Shown here one piece after another: positions 6,123 to 7,502 of a stretch of 7,502 bases of DNA; position 1 is the stretch's first letter; the number at the start of each line of letters is the position of its first letter. Source of the stretch: JAUWQU01 sp964605095 (GTDB lineage: Bacteria; Planctomycetota; Phycisphaerae; SM23-33); contig CAZSBS010000243.1 of NCBI GenBank assembly GCA_964605095.1, forward strand, positions 1 to 7,502. The letters run 5' to 3'. The notes beneath the pieces were generated by a model. The model was not told where the DNA came from. It was given only the letters and a program-made list of their open reading frames with translations, and searched no databases. The position numbers and the translations under genes were made by a program.

Positions 6123-6800
6123 TCAGCGTTTGGCCTTGCGGCCGAGGATAGCCAGGCCGCCGAAGGCCAACATGCCAAGCGTGGCGGGCTCGGGAACCGG
6201 GGTTCCGTCGGGCACGATGCCGGAAAGGCTGCCGCCGCAGACCACCTCTGCACTTATGGCGTGGAAGCCGATGGAATACGCGGCCGTGTCGTTGCCGCCG
6301 TCAAGAGCATTGAAGTAGTCCTGCATGGTCGAGCCGTTGCCCAGCGACGTGTTGAACCGGACCTGCAAGACCTCGCCAACACCGAGGCCGTACTTGACGG
6401 GCGAACTCTTCGCCTGAAGCTCGATCAGCGGCATGGGGTCGCTGGTCTCGGTCTGGTAACCGGGCAGGCCGTTGGGATGACTGGAGACGCTGTAGTCGAC
6501 ATCCTTGGTGTCGGTGAGCACCTCCGCATTCCAGAGGATGGCTGTGTCGGTGTCGTCGTCATAGCCGTCGATGACGATTTCCTTGAACACGGCCGTCTCC
6601 GACGGCACGGAAACGTTGGTGAAGGTCATGGTCGCCATGCCGTCGGCGACACTCAGGCCCACCGACATTCGGACATCCGCAAGGCTCCGGCCGGGCACGA
6701 TATTGTCGTCGGCATGCGTGCCAAGGATGATGCAGTCAGCATGGGCGGAACCAGCGAGAAGGGCGAGTGATACGGTTGCGATAATCAGTGCAGTCTTCAT
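6123..6800 (-). CDS. PEP-CTERM sorting-domain protein, secreted
   Basis: 225 residues. It begins with a signal peptide (MKTALIIATVSLALLAGSAHA, cleavage before the Asp-Cys) and ends with the PEP-CTERM tripartite tag at residues ~202-225: VPEPATLG, a hydrophobic helix (MLAFGGLAIL), then basic GRKAKR. Such proteins are exported and processed by an exosortase in the membrane; no exosortase gene is in the window. The body (residues ~22-195) is acidic, Thr/Ser/Gly-rich and beta-strand-like, with no catalytic motif I recognise, so it is probably a surface or matrix protein. Start 6800 is chosen over the 26-residue longer form at 6878 because GGAGGT (6811-6806) lies five bases before it and the signal peptide begins there. 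Two cysteines (residue 23, in the mature N-terminus, and one near residue 189) could pair. Confidence 0.85.
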   Translation of the reverse strand: MKTALIIATVSLALLAGSAHADCIILGTHADDNIVPGRSLADVRMSVGLSVADGMATMTFTNVSVPSETAVFKEIVIDGYDDDTDTAILWNAEVLTDTKDVDYSVSSHPNGLPGYQTETSDPMPLIELQAKSSPVKYGLGVGEVLQVRFNTSLGNGSTMQDYFNALDGGNDTAAYSIGFHAISAEVVCGGSLSGIVPDGTPVPEPATLGMLAFGGLAILGRKAKR

Positions 6801-6937
6801 ATGACACCTCCAAGGGCGTAAGTTGTTCGTCGTCCGGTCCGTCGAGCGGTACATGTTCCGTCGCGGCAAGTCGGACACGAAGGGAACCTACGATTCGCCC
6901 CGGCGCGAGGCAAATCGTGGCAAAAAGAAGGGAAGAA

Positions 6938-7147
6938 AAAGAAGAAGAAACGGTTCACGCAGAGGTCGCAGAGGTCGCAGAGGGGAAAAGCAAACGAAGA
7001 AGAAGAGGGGTACATGCTTCCCAGAGCGAAAGCATGGCGCCGCACACGGAGAGAAGCAGTGCAACAGAGAGACACCGCGGGGCCGTTTCTTCTTCCACCT
7101 CCGCGTTCTCTGCGGCCTCTGCGTGAACCTGCCGTTTCCGCTTCTTT
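6938..7147. repeat. Long imperfect inverted repeat with GCAGAGG units, dispersed-element-like
   Basis: The left arm (6938-6983) and the reverse complement of the right arm (7098-7147) align over 46 bases with about 6 mismatches and one 4-base gap. Both share AAAGAAG, AAACGG and TTCACGCAGAGG blocks. The left arm contains three near-perfect 9-base units, CGCAGAGGT, at 6958-6984. A second exact 13-base inverted match, GAAGAAGAAACGG (6941-6953) with CCGTTTCTTCTTC (7083-7095), gives an alternative pairing. The ~114-base centre is non-coding. GCAGAGG-type repeats of this look recur between genes in many environmental genomes, in my recollection. The element may be a MITE/REP-like sequence or a structured RNA. 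Confidence 0.65.
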
Positions 7148-7173
7148 GCGATCGAACGTTTTACGCGGATAAT
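7146..7173 (+). promoter_or_regulatory. Possible promoter of the sigma factor gene
   Basis: TTGCGA (7146-7151), a 16-base spacer and GATAAT (7168-7173) match the -35 (4/6) and -10 (5/6) boxes. It starts at the outer edge of the inverted repeat and lies about 137 bases before the proposed GTG start. Weak evidence only. Confidence 0.3.
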
Positions 7174-7309
7174 TCGTACAACATCAGACTCCGGCCGTGT
7201 CAGCCGAGGCCCTTCGTGGTATATTTATCTGCCGCATCGCTCGCACAGCCCCGTAGCCGGGCGGGCGTTTCTTTATCCTGATTTGTTATCCGAACTTTTC
7301 GGGAACACC

Positions 7310-7502
7310 GTGACTGAACAGGCGTCCAATAGTATGGCTGGCGGCGATTCGGCCGCCGTGAGCGGGCCACAGGCAAAGGCCGCGACGATCTCGTTTGAGG
7401 ACGCGGCGCTTGTCGAGCAGTGTCGGCGTGGCGACATGCAGGCTTTTGGCTCGCTGGTGGCCAAGTATCAGGACCGGATTTTCAACATGGTGTTTCGGAT
7501 GT
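7310..7502 (+). CDS. ECF-type RNA polymerase sigma factor, N-terminal part (runs off the window)
   Basis: From GTG 7310 the frame is open to the window end, giving 64 residues. Residues ~29-64 (DAALVEQCRRGDMQAFGSLV, then AKYQDRIFNMVFRM) match the start of sigma-70 region 2 in ECF sigma factors, the part that contacts core polymerase. Regions 2.3-2.4 and 4 lie beyond the window. About 28 Ala/Ser-rich residues precede the domain. They may be a real extension, or translation may begin later, at ATG 7334. Neither start has a strong ribosome site. A small CCGAA/TTCGG hairpin (7290-7302) sits just before the GTG. Its regulon and any anti-sigma partner are not visible. Confidence 0.75.
   Translation, partial: MTEQASNSMAGGDSAAVSGPQAKAATISFEDAALVEQCRRGDMQAFGSLVAKYQDRIFNMVFRM

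Larger units (their letters stand above)
6801..7309. other. Gene-free intergenic stretch between the divergent PEP-CTERM and sigma factor genes
   Basis: No frame here shows convincing protein character. The frames that stay open encode Arg/Lys- or Phe-rich low-complexity sequence, produced by purine runs such as GAAGAAGAA. It should hold the promoters of both flanking genes. Its main content is the long inverted repeat at 6938-7147. Confidence 0.6.

Noticed and set aside
6958..6984. CRISPR-like tandem repeats
   Set aside because: The 9-base units are directly adjacent, with no spacers, and belong to a larger inverted repeat.
6823..7281. 152-codon plus-strand frame across the intergenic repeat
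   Set aside because: Low-complexity Arg/Lys-rich product created by the purine runs and GCAGAGG units.

Overview
The window looks like a piece of a GC-rich, probably anaerobic Planctomycetota chromosome, most likely of the Phycisphaerae type. Three things suggest this. First, it holds both a type I dockerin protein and a PEP-CTERM (exosortase-sorted) protein. Second, it carries a tungsten-type aldehyde:ferredoxin oxidoreductase. Third, it has an ECF-type sigma factor with an N-terminal extension. The assignment rests on gene content and style, not on a marker gene.

Layout, left to right. The plus strand starts with the 3' part of a secreted LVIVD-repeat/Ig-like/dockerin protein (ends at 1154). 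A possible 51-residue small ORF (1151-1306) overlaps the genes on both sides. It is followed by a secreted protein made of two tandem zincin-like domains (1306-2793): the first keeps an HELAH zinc site and the second has lost it. Converging on this from the minus strand is a scar (2804-3025), a 3' end of an IS30-family transposase joined in frame to the tail of a DUF488-type gene. The scar abuts the stop codon of the next gene exactly.

The core of the window is a compact minus-strand operon (5896 down to 3026). It encodes an aldehyde:ferredoxin oxidoreductase (AOR), a MoaD/ThiS-like ubiquitin-fold sulfur carrier ending in Gly-Gly-Gly, and a HesA/MoeB/ThiF-like adenylating enzyme. The last two would plausibly supply dithiolene sulfur for the pterin cofactor of the first. 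A good sigma-70-like promoter (TTGACA, 17 bp, AATACT) lies upstream, and a perfect 8-bp inverted repeat overlaps its -35 box. Two more perfect palindromes follow, up to the end of a minus-strand PEP-CTERM protein gene (6800-6123).

The roughly 500 bases from 6801 to 7309 contain no convincing gene. They do contain a long imperfect inverted repeat (about 46-50-nt arms) built on GCAGAGG units, which looks like a dispersed non-coding element. A plus-strand ECF sigma factor starts near 7310 and runs off the window. No tRNA, rRNA or CRISPR array was seen.
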